This document shows, in pieces, positions 53,259-63,153 of a DNA stretch of 64,000 nucleotides. A model generated the notes under the pieces. That model saw only the letters and a list, made by a program, of their open reading frames with translations. It was not told where the DNA came from and searched no databases. A program made the translations under genes and the position numbers. The DNA comes from UBA5614 sp963667535. Lineage in GTDB: Bacteria; Cloacimonadota; Cloacimonadia; Cloacimonadales; Cloacimonadaceae. Numbering within the stretch: position 1 is the stretch's first letter; the number at the start of each line of letters is the position of its first letter. Where the stretch lies: the NCBI GenBank assembly GCA_963667535.2, contig CAXXDU010000002.1, positions 2,046,001 to 2,110,000 on the forward strand, read 5' to 3'.

Positions 53259-54135
53259 TCCTTAGTACTTTTTTGGGAGAATAGTCAATAAGCTCGATAT
53301 TGGAAGGTAATGAAACAGAGACAGGTATTTCTTTATCGTCCTTACTATGTGCTTTTAAAGAAACTCTGATTTTGCCGGGTGTTACTTTTTCAATGACTTC
53401 TGATAATCCTCTGATTCTCACAGTAACTTCTGAGGGGAAGAAGGACGTATTAAGCTCATCCTGGATAGGTATGGCAGATATAACTTTAGTAACAAGTTGA
53501 GAAGAAGAACGATTTATCTCAACGTACTGATTGGGAAGTTTAATATATGATGACGGGGATACTAATCTCAATCTGAACTTATCTTTTTTTAGCATATCAT
53601 AATGCAATGGTTCTGTCTCAATGTATTTAACTGATTCTTCAGTAGAATTAGAAACTCTGACATTTAGTGTATTAACTGCAAGGCTGAAGTTTCTCTGATA
53701 AAACAAGTTCCTTGTTTCATCATCGGCAAAGTCAATCTGAACAGGCAATTGCAATATTTTGCCATAGCTCTTATCATCTTTTATTCCAACCTGGACAACA
53801 GGACCCAAAACTTCTACATTAGCAGTGGATGGAATATTTATTTTGTAATCAGCGGTGGATAAATCAGCTTCTTGGTTTAAAAAGAAACGGTAATCGATTA
53901 AAACGCTTATTTTGCTCATTCTCAATTTTACAATTTCGTAACCTAAACCCCTGATCCGGAAGTCTAACTTCCTGGGTATGTTGTTACTATTTACAAATCC
54001 AACGGGAGCATTATTCACTATTACAGGGAAGGCTATAATTGTAGACTGCTCTTTCAATAATATGGATTGAACCCAAAAGAAAAGGGCAAGAAATATTGAT
54101 ATAAGAATAATCCAGATATTTGTTTTTACAATCAT
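53236..54135 (-). CDS. YbbR-domain membrane-anchored protein
   Basis: A 299-residue protein with one N-terminal membrane helix (about 7-27, WIILISIFLALFFWVQS) and then extracytoplasmic YbbR-like repeats (about 35-115, 120-200 and 205-285). The first has the pattern FPVIVNNAPVGFVNSN followed by KLDFRIRGLG. In Firmicutes the YbbR protein CdaR controls the diadenylate cyclase CdaA; no cyclase gene is present here, so its role is open. It overlaps the regulator gene by 4 bases and tsaD by 23. Confidence 0.82.
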   Translation of the reverse strand: MIVKTNIWIILISIFLALFFWVQSILLKEQSTIIAFPVIVNNAPVGFVNSNNIPRKLDFRIRGLGYEIVKLRMSKISVLIDYRFFLNQEADLSTADYKINIPSTANVEVLGPVVQVGIKDDKSYGKILQLPVQIDFADDETRNLFYQRNFSLAVNTLNVRVSNSTEESVKYIETEPLHYDMLKKDKFRLRLVSPSSYIKLPNQYVEINRSSSQLVTKVISAIPIQDELNTSFFPSEVTVRIRGLSEVIEKVTPGKIRVSLKAHSKDDKEIPVSVSLPSNIELIDYSPKKVLRNVDSEPK

Positions 54136-55544
54136 TGAGACTTAGCTGAATTTAAGTTATATGACTTCATTTTTTTGTAGAGCGTAGTTCTTTCAATGCC
54201 GATTTGTCTGGCTGTATGGCTGATTTGCCAGTTATATCTGTTTAAATGATAACTCAGATATTCCCTTTCAAATGAAGCTATACCATCCTTGAGCTTATCC
54301 ATACAAAGGTATTTATGCATCGCGGTATCAACTGTGTTAGCGTTCTTAAATTTCTTGGTTTCCAAGTGCTTTTGAATGACATCGATGTTAATCTCTTTCT
54401 CATTTATTAATACGAACTTACAAAAATTCTTTAATTCTCTGACATTTCCAGGCCATGTGTAGGATAATAGTAAATCTTTGATATAAGATAAATCAAAAAA
54501 ATCAGCATTCTGATATTGTTGATTATAACTGGAGAAGAAATAGTTCATCAGGAGGACTATATCATTACCGCGTTCCCTTAATGGTAATAACTCTATAATA
54601 TTGCCTTCGATTCTATAGAATAAGTCCTTTCTGAACACATCAGTCTGAGACAGTTTCTCCAGAGAAGCATTGGAAGCAAATAAAAGCCGGGCATCTACTT
54701 TTTTTGATTCTCCGCCCACTACTTGAATTTCTTTGTTTTCAATAGCTCTGAGTATTTTTGATTGAGCAGCGATTGAAAGATTGGTAATCTCATCCAGGAA
54801 CAGTATCCCGTTATCACAACGTTCAAAGAAGCCCATTTTATTTCTGTCTGCACTGGTAAACGAACCTTTGACATGACCGAATAATTCAGACTCAATCAGC
54901 GTTTCAGATAGGGCACTGCAATTTACTGTATGGAATGCTCTGGCAAATCTATTTGAATTGAGGTAATAAAAATTGACAGCAACCTCTTTTCCGGTTCCTG
55001 TTTCACCAATAACAAACATGTCTTCATCAGCCTGAGCCAATCTAATAATTTGCTCTCTTACTTCATTGATTTCCCTGGAATCACCTATAAACGGGAAGGT
55101 ATGGATAAGGTGTTTTTTTAGATTAATGTTCTCTATCTGTAGATTGAAGTTTGCTTCTTCCTGCTGTTTCATCTGTAAAGCGTTTTCGATATGCAACAAG
55201 AGTTGTTTCAGATTAAATCCTGAACCTTTTTCAATATACTGATATGCTCCCAGATTTCTGATGTCATCAATTTGAGAAGGATTAGCTTCACCCGAAAGAA
55301 CGATTACCTTTGTATTTGTAATACCCTCTTTTCTGAGGAGCTTTAGAACTTCAACACCATTTAATGGGCTTCCTTTGAGCACGATATCAAGTAAAACGAC
55401 ATCCGGATAAAACGAATAGAATTGTTTAAAAAAATGTTCACTATTACTGGATGATCTTGCTTCATAATGGTTGCTGGTTAATACTGCTGCAAGATTGCGT
55501 GCCAGGGATGTATCATCTTCAAGGATTAGTATTTTTCCTGACAT
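54132..55544 (-). CDS. NtrC-family sigma-54-dependent response regulator
   Basis: A 470-residue transcription activator. The receiver domain (about 3-120) has acidic residues EDD near the start, phospho-acceptor D53 (VVLLDIVL) and the K106 region. The AAA+ domain (about 150-385) has Walker A GETGTGKE at 180-187, Walker B GILFLDE at 246-252, RKDLFYRI and WPGNVREL. The C-terminal Fis-type helix-turn-helix reads ISHTARQIGIERTTLYKKMK. The sigma-54 contact loop reads GSFTSA (227-232) instead of GAFTGA, keeping F and T. It is only 2 bases after the GH57 gene, inside the glycogen operon. No kinase is adjacent; candidates are the orphan TPR-kinases in this window. Confidence 0.92.
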   Translation of the reverse strand: MSGKILILEDDTSLARNLAAVLTSNHYEARSSSNSEHFFKQFYSFYPDVVLLDIVLKGSPLNGVEVLKLLRKEGITNTKVIVLSGEANPSQIDDIRNLGAYQYIEKGSGFNLKQLLLHIENALQMKQQEEANFNLQIENINLKKHLIHTFPFIGDSREINEVREQIIRLAQADEDMFVIGETGTGKEVAVNFYYLNSNRFARAFHTVNCSALSETLIESELFGHVKGSFTSADRNKMGFFERCDNGILFLDEITNLSIAAQSKILRAIENKEIQVVGGESKKVDARLLFASNASLEKLSQTDVFRKDLFYRIEGNIIELLPLRERGNDIVLLMNYFFSSYNQQYQNADFFDLSYIKDLLLSYTWPGNVRELKNFCKFVLINEKEINIDVIQKHLETKKFKNANTVDTAMHKYLCMDKLKDGIASFEREYLSYHLNRYNWQISHTARQIGIERTTLYKKMKSYNLNSAKSQ

Positions 55545-55546
55545 GC

Positions 55547-56749
55547 CTAAGACTCCCGGATTCTTTCTTCTAAATCTGCAAGCGCATTAACATAGTATAT
55601 GTAAGCCTGATCTGGTGAGTCGTATGGAGAGAAGTATTTATGTACATCGCCATCTTGAAAGTACTTTGTACACATATAATAGAAATGGTCAGAAGTGCTA
55701 AGGAGTCTGGCTTGCCTGAGCAGGTTTTCATCTCCGCTTCTGCGGATTTTGTCAAACAATCCATACAATGTCTCGATTGCATTCTTTTGCATATCATTTT
55801 CTAACCATGCACTTAGGTCTCTCTGTTCATCAGCCCAGGAGACTGGTTCAGAAAAGCTTAATGATTCCTGCTGATAATTGGCATATTCAGCAGTTTCTTT
55901 GGGGGTTATAAATCCCAGATGTTTACGTTTTAACACTTCTTTGGGGAATTGCTTCATAAAGTCGAATATCCCTGTCTCTGCCCATTGATGCTCACCAAAT
56001 GTTTCATAATCCATAAATAAATTAAGGAAAAGATTGCGGTTTTCTTTTTCCCCAAGAGTCAAATGGTCTATCCAGTTTACAAATTTATCGACAGTCAGCG
56101 GGTATTCAGGCCAATCTCTGTTAGAAAATCTAAAAGCTATATCATCTGATAGTTTATAGTACTTAAGTAAAAGATTCAGGGATTTAGTATAGTTTTTATA
56201 GGCATAGAGAGGTGTGCGCCAATCTAATATCCTATCCACACCTTCAGCCAGTATCGTTTTAAACCCGGCAATATCATAAATTATATCTGATAAGGAATCC
56301 TGATAGATTAATTCGGTGTTACGGAATGTTACTGTGTCATAGCCAAATTCACTTTTCATCAGGTCGCGATGCATTTGTATCTGTTCCAAAAACTCATTGG
56401 TATCATATAGATAGCTCAATGAATGGAAATATGTTTCACCGATAAGCTCCACATGCCCTGTGGCAACTAATTCCTTAAATGAATCCAACACTTCCGGTGT
56501 ATATAATTTAAATTGTTCTATAGCTGTACCTGTAATGGAATATGAGACTTTAAACCTGCCATCATTATTCTTAATCAATTCAAGCAATAATTTATTAGTA
56601 GGCAGATAACATTTGGATGCAACTTTCTGCATGACTGATTTGTTTAAAGCTTCGTCAAAAAAGTCAGTCTTTGAGCCGATATCTAATACATTGTAGTGTT
56701 TTAATCTATAGGGTTGGTGTACTTGAAAGTAAAAAACGATATTCAGCAT
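55547..56749 (-). CDS. GH57 family alpha-amylase/glucan hydrolase
   Basis: A 400-residue cytoplasmic glycoside hydrolase of family 57, acting on alpha-1,4-glucans. The conserved regions are visible: HQPYRL at 11-16, GHVELIGETYFHSL near 98-111, FRNTELIYQDSL with the nucleophile E146, and LFMDYETFGEHQW with the acid/base D247. No signal peptide, so it acts on intracellular glycogen or maltodextrins. It is ten bases after the glycosyltransferase gene and 2 bases before the regulator gene. A branching activity (some GH57 enzymes) is less likely because those are longer. Confidence 0.9.
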   Translation of the reverse strand: MLNIVFYFQVHQPYRLKHYNVLDIGSKTDFFDEALNKSVMQKVASKCYLPTNKLLLELIKNNDGRFKVSYSITGTAIEQFKLYTPEVLDSFKELVATGHVELIGETYFHSLSYLYDTNEFLEQIQMHRDLMKSEFGYDTVTFRNTELIYQDSLSDIIYDIAGFKTILAEGVDRILDWRTPLYAYKNYTKSLNLLLKYYKLSDDIAFRFSNRDWPEYPLTVDKFVNWIDHLTLGEKENRNLFLNLFMDYETFGEHQWAETGIFDFMKQFPKEVLKRKHLGFITPKETAEYANYQQESLSFSEPVSWADEQRDLSAWLENDMQKNAIETLYGLFDKIRRSGDENLLRQARLLSTSDHFYYMCTKYFQDGDVHKYFSPYDSPDQAYIYYVNALADLEERIRES

Positions 56750-56759
56750 TTACTTCTCC

Positions 56760-58106
56760 TTATCCGTTTGACCGCTTCAGGTATTCTGTTAATACAGAAC
56801 TATAGACAAGTCTGATTTTCTCTGCAGCTTCATCCCATAAAATATTGTTAACTTCTTTCATCCCGTCTTTGCCCATTTGAGTACAGATTTCAGGATTTTC
56901 TATTAAATAATTAATAGTATCTGCCATACGGTCAATATCCCAGAAGTCGATTTTAAAGGCATGATTAACGACTTCCGCAACACCAGATTGCTTGGAAATA
57001 ATGGACGTGACTCCATACGCCATAGCTTCCAGAGGTGCTATACCAAAAGGTTCCGATACAGAAGGTAAAACATATATGTCTGCAGCCTGCAAAACTCTCT
57101 CTACCTGAGTTCTATTTAAGAAGCCGGTAAACAGAAACTTATTGCCCAATTTCAATGCTGCTGATTTTCGCAATAATCTGCGACCCATATCACCGGTTCC
57201 GGCTACAATAAATCTTGCTTCAGGGTGAACTTTTAAAACCATATCAGCCACATCAAGAAAATAGTCAGGTCCTTTTTGTAATGTTATTCTGCCCAAAAAC
57301 AATATAGTCGGTCCTTTAAACAGTCTTTGTTTCTTACCGTCAAGACCGGGCTGTGCTGTGAAAGCATTGTGAACTATTTTTATTCTTCCGGAGTCAATCC
57401 GATAACGTGACATGATCATTTGAGCAGTATATTGTGATACAGCTAATACTCTGTCAGCATACATCATTCCTGCATGTTCAATCTTATGAATTCTTTCATC
57501 TCCGGGACCTCCGGATCTGTCAAACTCAGTGGCATGGATATGAACAACCAATGGTTTACCACTGATTCTTTTTGCCAGCATGCCTGCCGGATAACAAAGC
57601 CAATCATGCGCATGGATTAAATCAAAGTCCAATGTATGTGCAATGTCCTGAGCTCTGACAGTATATTCCTGGACTTTCTTGATTAAATCTTCATCACCAA
57701 TCAGATTTACAACTACTTCTTCCAGGAGTTTTTCATGGTCAGAGAGAACTAATTGTTCTGCAGTATCAAAGTCTTTTTTTAATATCTTCAGGTATTTTGT
57801 AATATCGTCCAATTGCATATAGCTTTCAGGATGTGTTGTGACACCTATATAATCAAGTCTCTCTTTGACAGATAGAAACTTGATGGTTTCAAACTCTTTC
57901 TGTTTCTTTTTATCAACATAGACGACAGGCATTTTATCAGCATCTTCTTCTGTAACGAGAGGGAAGTAGACCATTTCTTTGGTCGGCAGTACCAAATCTA
58001 CTTTAACACCTTGCTTTAAAAGGGAACGAACCATACCATAACAAGCCATGCCCAATCCACCGGAAATGAAAGGAGGAAACTCCCAGGTAAACATTAATAC
58101 TTTCAT
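56760..58106 (-). CDS. Glycogen-synthase-like glycosyltransferase (GT4/GT5 type)
   Basis: A 448-residue GT-B fold enzyme. The N-terminal domain starts MKVLMFTWEFPPFISGGLG, with the glycine-rich acceptor loop. It has a linker domain with HAHDWLCYPAGMLAKR and a C-terminal nucleotide-sugar domain with LFLGRITLQKGPDYFLD and the EX7E motif in EPFGIAPLEAMAYG. It probably elongates glycogen from ADP- or UDP-glucose, given the neighbouring debranching and amylase genes; a GT4 enzyme for another glycan is possible. It overlaps the debranching enzyme gene by 4 bases. Confidence 0.87.
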   Translation of the reverse strand: MKVLMFTWEFPPFISGGLGMACYGMVRSLLKQGVKVDLVLPTKEMVYFPLVTEEDADKMPVVYVDKKKQKEFETIKFLSVKERLDYIGVTTHPESYMQLDDITKYLKILKKDFDTAEQLVLSDHEKLLEEVVVNLIGDEDLIKKVQEYTVRAQDIAHTLDFDLIHAHDWLCYPAGMLAKRISGKPLVVHIHATEFDRSGGPGDERIHKIEHAGMMYADRVLAVSQYTAQMIMSRYRIDSGRIKIVHNAFTAQPGLDGKKQRLFKGPTILFLGRITLQKGPDYFLDVADMVLKVHPEARFIVAGTGDMGRRLLRKSAALKLGNKFLFTGFLNRTQVERVLQAADIYVLPSVSEPFGIAPLEAMAYGVTSIISKQSGVAEVVNHAFKIDFWDIDRMADTINYLIENPEICTQMGKDGMKEVNNILWDEAAEKIRLVYSSVLTEYLKRSNG

Positions 58107-60142
58107 GATTTGTTTCCCTCCAGCGCTGCAATATAAGTTTCAATATTATACAATGCCGCCACACTCCATGCCATAGCCGGCGCACCTTTGGGGAAATGAG
58201 GTGCATCTCCGTCCCAAAGCTCAGCAATGGAAGCAATGTGTCCTCTCATAAAACTGTTTCTAAAGCTTCCGATAAATTCAGACAAGTCTTTGCTGATTTC
58301 ACTATTCTTTTTGACATCCTTGTAAACTTTTACGTATGTCCCGCAGAAAGCACCCAACAACCAAGCCCATACACTGCCATTATGAAATGCCATATCACGT
58401 TCTTTCTGACCGCCATAGTATTTCTTTTTAAAACGGTAATCATTGGGAGCTAAAGAACGCATACCATAAAAGGTATACAATTCTTTCTGCGCTTTCCAGA
58501 AAAGCTTTTCCATCTGCTCGCGGGTTAATAAAGACCAGGGCAATGATGTGGCTAAAAGCCCGTTCGGACGAAACTCCCTGACTGCTTCATCGCCTATGAG
58601 TCTGTCTGCCAGATAATCATCCAGCCAGAATTTCTGAAATGAAGTGTGTACTTTGTCCTTAAAACTCATAATCTTTTCATCGGGAGTAACCTTCGTTCGG
58701 GAGGACTCATTAAACTTATTACACATTTGCTCATATGAACAAATTGCATTATACCACAGTGCATTTATTTCCACCGGAGCACCGTCTCTGGGTGTTACTG
58801 CTTCATCATTAAGCCGGACGTCCATCCAGGTAGAATGTGCAAATTCTTTTTTAAGCTCTATCAATCCATCTTCTCTGAGGGAAAATGGATACTTTGTATT
58901 GCCGATTATAGATGTCAGTATCTGTTCTGTTATATGAAGGATTTCATCCCAAAATACTGTCTTTTCCTTTTTCTTGCCCAGTTTGTAGAGAAGTATCACA
59001 TACCACAATGTAGCATCCACAGAATCATAATTGAGTTCTTTTCCTGATTCAGGCAGCATATTGGGTATCAATCCATCTTTTATATAGCGATTGTATTTTC
59101 TTAAAACTCTTTCCACCATATCCAGATTATTGGGTGAATGCAGGAAAGCATTTAAGACAAACATTGTATCTCTGCCCCAGGCTCCATACCAGGGGTAACC
59201 TGCTACAATATCGTCATTAGAAATAAAGTCTTTTAAAGAAAATTCAAGAATCTTCAAATAGTCTGTATAATTATAAAGGTGACTGTCATTAAAATCAATT
59301 CTGCTCAACAGGGTATCATCCGTATCAGGCAACGCAGGATAATCATGCGGTAAGGGTAAGTCTTCGTATCTCTTCATTATCTTGGCAATGAGCTTTTCGG
59401 GTGATTCTATCGGTGAATCAGAGAACAAAACAAAGTTATCTTCTCCAATACCCAAATCAAAACGCAATTCAAACAGGGTTATCTGATCTCCTATACCGGG
59501 ATATCCATTCATAACTTCCCAAGGATAAAACACATTATAATAGGAATATCTGTTATCAACTACCTCGCCATTTTGAATATAACCAAATACCTTCATTTGA
59601 TTGGAATTGCGGATGGCATTGAAGAAATTGCCTGATGCCGTTACTTCTTTGGAGATATCAAAGGCATCCCAATCCAAACTGCCCGGTGCATTAATATCAT
59701 GATGATTAACCATCGTGTATTTGGGATGAAATTCGAAATGCAGCTTATGATGCCCGAGATTGGTGTATTTAACTAATACTGTATTGGAATTCTCATCCAT
59801 AAAGATTTCTTTGCGTATCAATATTTCATTCTGATGGGGAAGAGCTGAATACAGGAAAATCGGATAAGGTCTGAGCCAGGGTTTTACTAAATATAGAAAC
59901 CCTTCCGGATAGATACAATTACTGTAGTTATTGCTATCCAGATGTATATATTCTCCGCGCCATTCAACTTTTTCTTCCATTCCCGCCACCAGATGCCGGC
60001 GTTGAAAATTCTTATCACTTGCTACTAAAAGTCCATGGTACTTGCGCTGATTAATTAAGTTTCCTGTACCAAGCGCATAACCGCCAAGCCTGTTTGTTAA
60101 TATCCATTCATGATGATGGGTTTCCATGAAGTAGTTGTTCAT
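58103..60142 (-). CDS. Glycogen debranching enzyme (amylo-alpha-1,6-glucosidase, archaeal/bacterial GDE type)
   Basis: First gene of the glycogen operon. The 679-residue cytoplasmic enzyme has an N-terminal GDE domain (about 8-220; WILTNRLGGYALGTG, then RKYHGLLVAS and YPEGF) and a C-terminal (alpha/alpha)6 barrel (about 290-670; GYPWYGAWGRDTMFVL, then GLIPNMLP, VDATLWYV and RPNGLLATSLP). It hydrolyses alpha-1,6 branches left after phosphorylase action. The ATG is preceded by GGGGGATAA, a strong ribosome binding site. The downstream genes overlap or lie within 10 bases, so the operon reads debranching enzyme, glycosyltransferase, GH57, response regulator, YbbR, TsaD. Confidence 0.93.
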   Translation of the reverse strand: MNNYFMETHHHEWILTNRLGGYALGTGNLINQRKYHGLLVASDKNFQRRHLVAGMEEKVEWRGEYIHLDSNNYSNCIYPEGFLYLVKPWLRPYPIFLYSALPHQNEILIRKEIFMDENSNTVLVKYTNLGHHKLHFEFHPKYTMVNHHDINAPGSLDWDAFDISKEVTASGNFFNAIRNSNQMKVFGYIQNGEVVDNRYSYYNVFYPWEVMNGYPGIGDQITLFELRFDLGIGEDNFVLFSDSPIESPEKLIAKIMKRYEDLPLPHDYPALPDTDDTLLSRIDFNDSHLYNYTDYLKILEFSLKDFISNDDIVAGYPWYGAWGRDTMFVLNAFLHSPNNLDMVERVLRKYNRYIKDGLIPNMLPESGKELNYDSVDATLWYVILLYKLGKKKEKTVFWDEILHITEQILTSIIGNTKYPFSLREDGLIELKKEFAHSTWMDVRLNDEAVTPRDGAPVEINALWYNAICSYEQMCNKFNESSRTKVTPDEKIMSFKDKVHTSFQKFWLDDYLADRLIGDEAVREFRPNGLLATSLPWSLLTREQMEKLFWKAQKELYTFYGMRSLAPNDYRFKKKYYGGQKERDMAFHNGSVWAWLLGAFCGTYVKVYKDVKKNSEISKDLSEFIGSFRNSFMRGHIASIAELWDGDAPHFPKGAPAMAWSVAALYNIETYIAALEGNKS

Positions 60143-60248
60143 TTATCCCCCTAAGATGTTTCCCAATGTGTTGATTAATTTCAATAGGTGGTATTTCGTC
60201 AAGGAAATTAATGCAGGTGTATGATGAAAAATGGGTATTGATGTGAGA

Positions 60249-62533
60249 TTACTTAACCAGTATCATTTTTTGCGAAACACGCTTTCCATTATAGTTCAAT
60301 AAGGCAATATATACACCGCTACTCAAGGCATTACCTTCTTCATCTTTTCCATCCCACTGCATGACCTGTTCGCCTTTCGCTTGCTTACTGTTGACCAGCT
60401 TCTTTACCCTTTGCCCTTTGGTATTAAAGACTTCCAAAACCACATCCGATGCTTTCTCCAAAGTGTAGCTGATATTGGTATGTTGTTTAAAGGGATTGGG
60501 ATAGATACTGAGATTACTAGAAATAGGGGTTGGGATATATTCCTGTAGATTAACTGTGCTGCCATATTCATAACAGCCGATATCGATATTGCCATTGTAA
60601 ACTCTCAGATTACCTGCCAGGTCAGTAGATGGCATAATTACGTCACTTGGTAGATTAGCTGTGCCTGAGTCTATCGTTAGGGAGCCAAACCCAGGATAAT
60701 AAGCATACTGAGAGGTGGAATCATAAACAGGATAGGTGTATAGATTTCCTTCTCCCCAAATACAGGTGCCGACTCCATTAAAAAAGTAGAAGTCCTCTGC
60801 TCCACCTGTAACTAAACAATGCTCAAAGGAGACTATTGCTGAATCAGCTTCCAACGTTGTATTCAGACCGGCTTCTAAAGGTGTATTACCGGATATAAGC
60901 GTATTGTAAACATTCATCCGATAGTTTATCCCTCCGGTTCCGAATCCCGTGGTATGAGGTTCGATGGACATGTTGCCGGCAATAGTGCAATTGATAACAT
61001 CTATATCAGCGTTTCCATTAGAAGCATCAATAGCCAATCCGCTTACTCCCGGACCCCAAAAAGTACAATCATTGCGGTTATTGGCAATCAAGCAGTTTAC
61101 TACTTCAATTTTCGAAAGTTGAGGATATTGCTCATACACAACCATAACGATACCCACGCAGTAATCATGCACCCAATCATAATAGGTCGGGCTATTATTT
61201 ATGGATATGGAGTTTTCCACTCTGGCATATTCAAAAGCATCAATCGTTAATCCTGTATTAGTCTGGCAATTATTGACTATTAGACCTGACACTTTAATCT
61301 GCTTGTAAGTTGATAGCCTTATCATGTCCTGCAAAGACCATGAATTTCGAATAGTAATATCTTCCAGGCTAATCTCATCTCCACCTATATTATCCTGCCA
61401 ACTGTCAAACCAAATTCCATATAGCAGTGTATTTCCATTAACACAGGTTAAATTCCTGATTTATAATGGTCCCAATAAAATATTCCTACAAAAAAAGAAC
61501 CATAATTCTCTGCATCAAGGATTACACTTTCCCGGGAACTGCCTTCGATAGTGAGATAGCTCTTCATCTGGATAGGGAAAGGCTGTTTAGACCCAGACCA
61601 GGAATAAATGCCGGGAAGTAAATGAATAGTTACCGGATGCAGACTGTCAGGATTAGCTTTGGCAGCAGCATAAGAGATTGTTTTGAGTGGCGATGCTGAG
61701 CTTAATCCTGTATTGCTATCGCTTCCGTTGGGGCTGACCCACAGGTCTTGCTGCACCTGAGTAACAGCAGCATATATTATATTCAATTGAAACTGACTGG
61801 GAGGCATAAAGAAGAAAGCATCGGGGTTTGTAACTGTTCCGGTTTCCAAATAAACGACTGATGGAATACACATCATATAAATTGAAATGTCGCTTCCTTG
61901 GGCAGAATGGTTGAGATATACACTATTACGTCTGGTTTCGTCAAAGGCTATCTGGTTATCTGCTCCAAAGACAGCAGCGATACCTCCCCCTCCGAAAAGG
62001 GATGTGTTGCGGTAAATCTTGTTATGTATCAGATGTACAAAAGAAGAATATGTTCCGATACCTCCACCTTGGTATGCCCGATTATTATAAATTACACAAT
62101 CGCTAATTCTTAAATAGGAATTATATACAGCGATACCACCACCGATAGAGCGTGTTTCGTATTCAACCCAATCGCTTCGACCATTACGGACAGTGAAACC
62201 GATGAATTGTGTCCAGTCTACTCCCTGCCTACAGTTTAGGATTTTGATGCCCGTGCGTATATCTTCTCCGTCTATGATAGTATTGGCAATATGAGTTGTA
62301 TCCCCATCTGCATAAAATAAGCTTGCAAGGGTAATAACCTTACTCTCTAATATTATTTGACCAGTATAAATGCCTTCCGATACCAAAACCGTATCACCTG
62401 AAACTGATAAATCAATCCCTGCCTGAATAGTTAACGCATCCCCGGCGCCGGATTGGTCAACCTGCCAGATTGCAGAATACAGTCCACATAATAGTGATAA
62501 CATGACCGAAACTAACAAAACAGTCGTTTTCAT
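60249..62533 (-). pseudogene. Secreted parallel beta-helix protein with sorting domain, split by a frameshift
   Basis: Two minus-strand ORFs are the halves of one gene. The front half (62533 to 61448, 361 codons) has a signal peptide (about 1-19). A first beta-helix follows (LTIQAGIDLSVSGDTVLVSEG, then GGGIAVYNSYLRISDCVIYNN), and then a second beta-helix start (LWVSPNGSDSNTGLSSASPL, DUF1565-like). It stops after FYWDHYKSGI. The other frame continues immediately: NLTCVNGNTLLYGIWFD and on into the 60249-61334 ORF. That part carries more helix coils and the sorting domain (IYPNPFKQHTN, then GKDEEGNALSSGVYIALL, tail QKMILVK). Adding one base near 61450-61460 would restore a single protein of roughly 760 residues. 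It could be a true pseudogene, a phase switch or an assembly error. Confidence 0.8.
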
Positions 62534-62550
62534 AAATCCCTTTCGAAAGC

Positions 62551-62578
62551 ATACGGGGGAATGAACTTTCCCCCGTAT
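62551..62578 (-). terminator. Stem-loop between two secreted-protein genes
   Basis: A perfect 11-base stem ATACGGGGGAA / TTCCCCCGTAT with a 6-base loop. It lies 5 bases after the stop of the 62583 gene on the minus strand. There is no T-tract, so termination is uncertain; it may be an RNA processing or stability hairpin. Confidence 0.4.
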
Positions 62579-62582
62579 ATAC

Positions 62583-63153
62583 TTAGATGATTATTAAGAT
62601 GAGTTTTCCTGTCAATGTCTTTGAATCTGCAGTTACTTTATAAAAGTAGATGCCATTGGATAATTTTGTGCCTTTTGAATCAGTTCCATCCCATATCAGA
62701 TTGTGGCTACCTTTGGTAATAATGCCAGTAAATAAAGAGGATACCTTTTCTCCCTTTACGTTATAGATCGATACATCCGATTTGTAATCTTTGCTTGCAT
62801 CTAATTTAATTGATACAGATGAATTAAACGGATTAGGATATGCGACATGGGAAATCTGCGGTAATGCATTATAATTTGTTGCTTCATTTCCGTTTAAGCT
62901 CAGTATACTGAATGTTGTCTCACCATCTTTGATTTCTTGCTTCCTTAAAGTTACATTTCTTCTGGATAAAGTCAGGGTTTGAGTTCCTGCGCTTTTAGAA
63001 TTTCTGATAATCCGGTAATCCAGTATTTTCATCGCTTAATAAGTGAGTTCCATTGGATATTACTGCTGTCATTGCGCAGGCATGAAGATTAATCAAGGGC
63101 AGACATAATAAACCCAAGATAAATGCTATTGCTATTAAAATCGTATATCTCAT
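62583..63153 (-). pseudogene. Shortened, frameshifted secreted protein with sorting domain
   Basis: The gene begins at ATG 63153 with a strong AGGAG site and a signal peptide (MRYTILIAIAFILGLLCLPL). It reads CAMTAVISNGTHLLSDENTG and stops at 62995. A second frame, open from before 63032, continues and holds a full sorting domain: VAYPNPFNSSVSI, then NLIWDGTDSKGTKLSNGIYFYKV and tail GKLILIII. Only about 45 residues of mature head remain before the frame change, so most of the original middle seems to be missing. The residue pattern CAMTAVIS right after the signal peptide recalls an N-terminal nucleophile cysteine, but too little is left to tell. The region upstream (63154-63480) is AT-rich without a gene. 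Confidence 0.6.
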
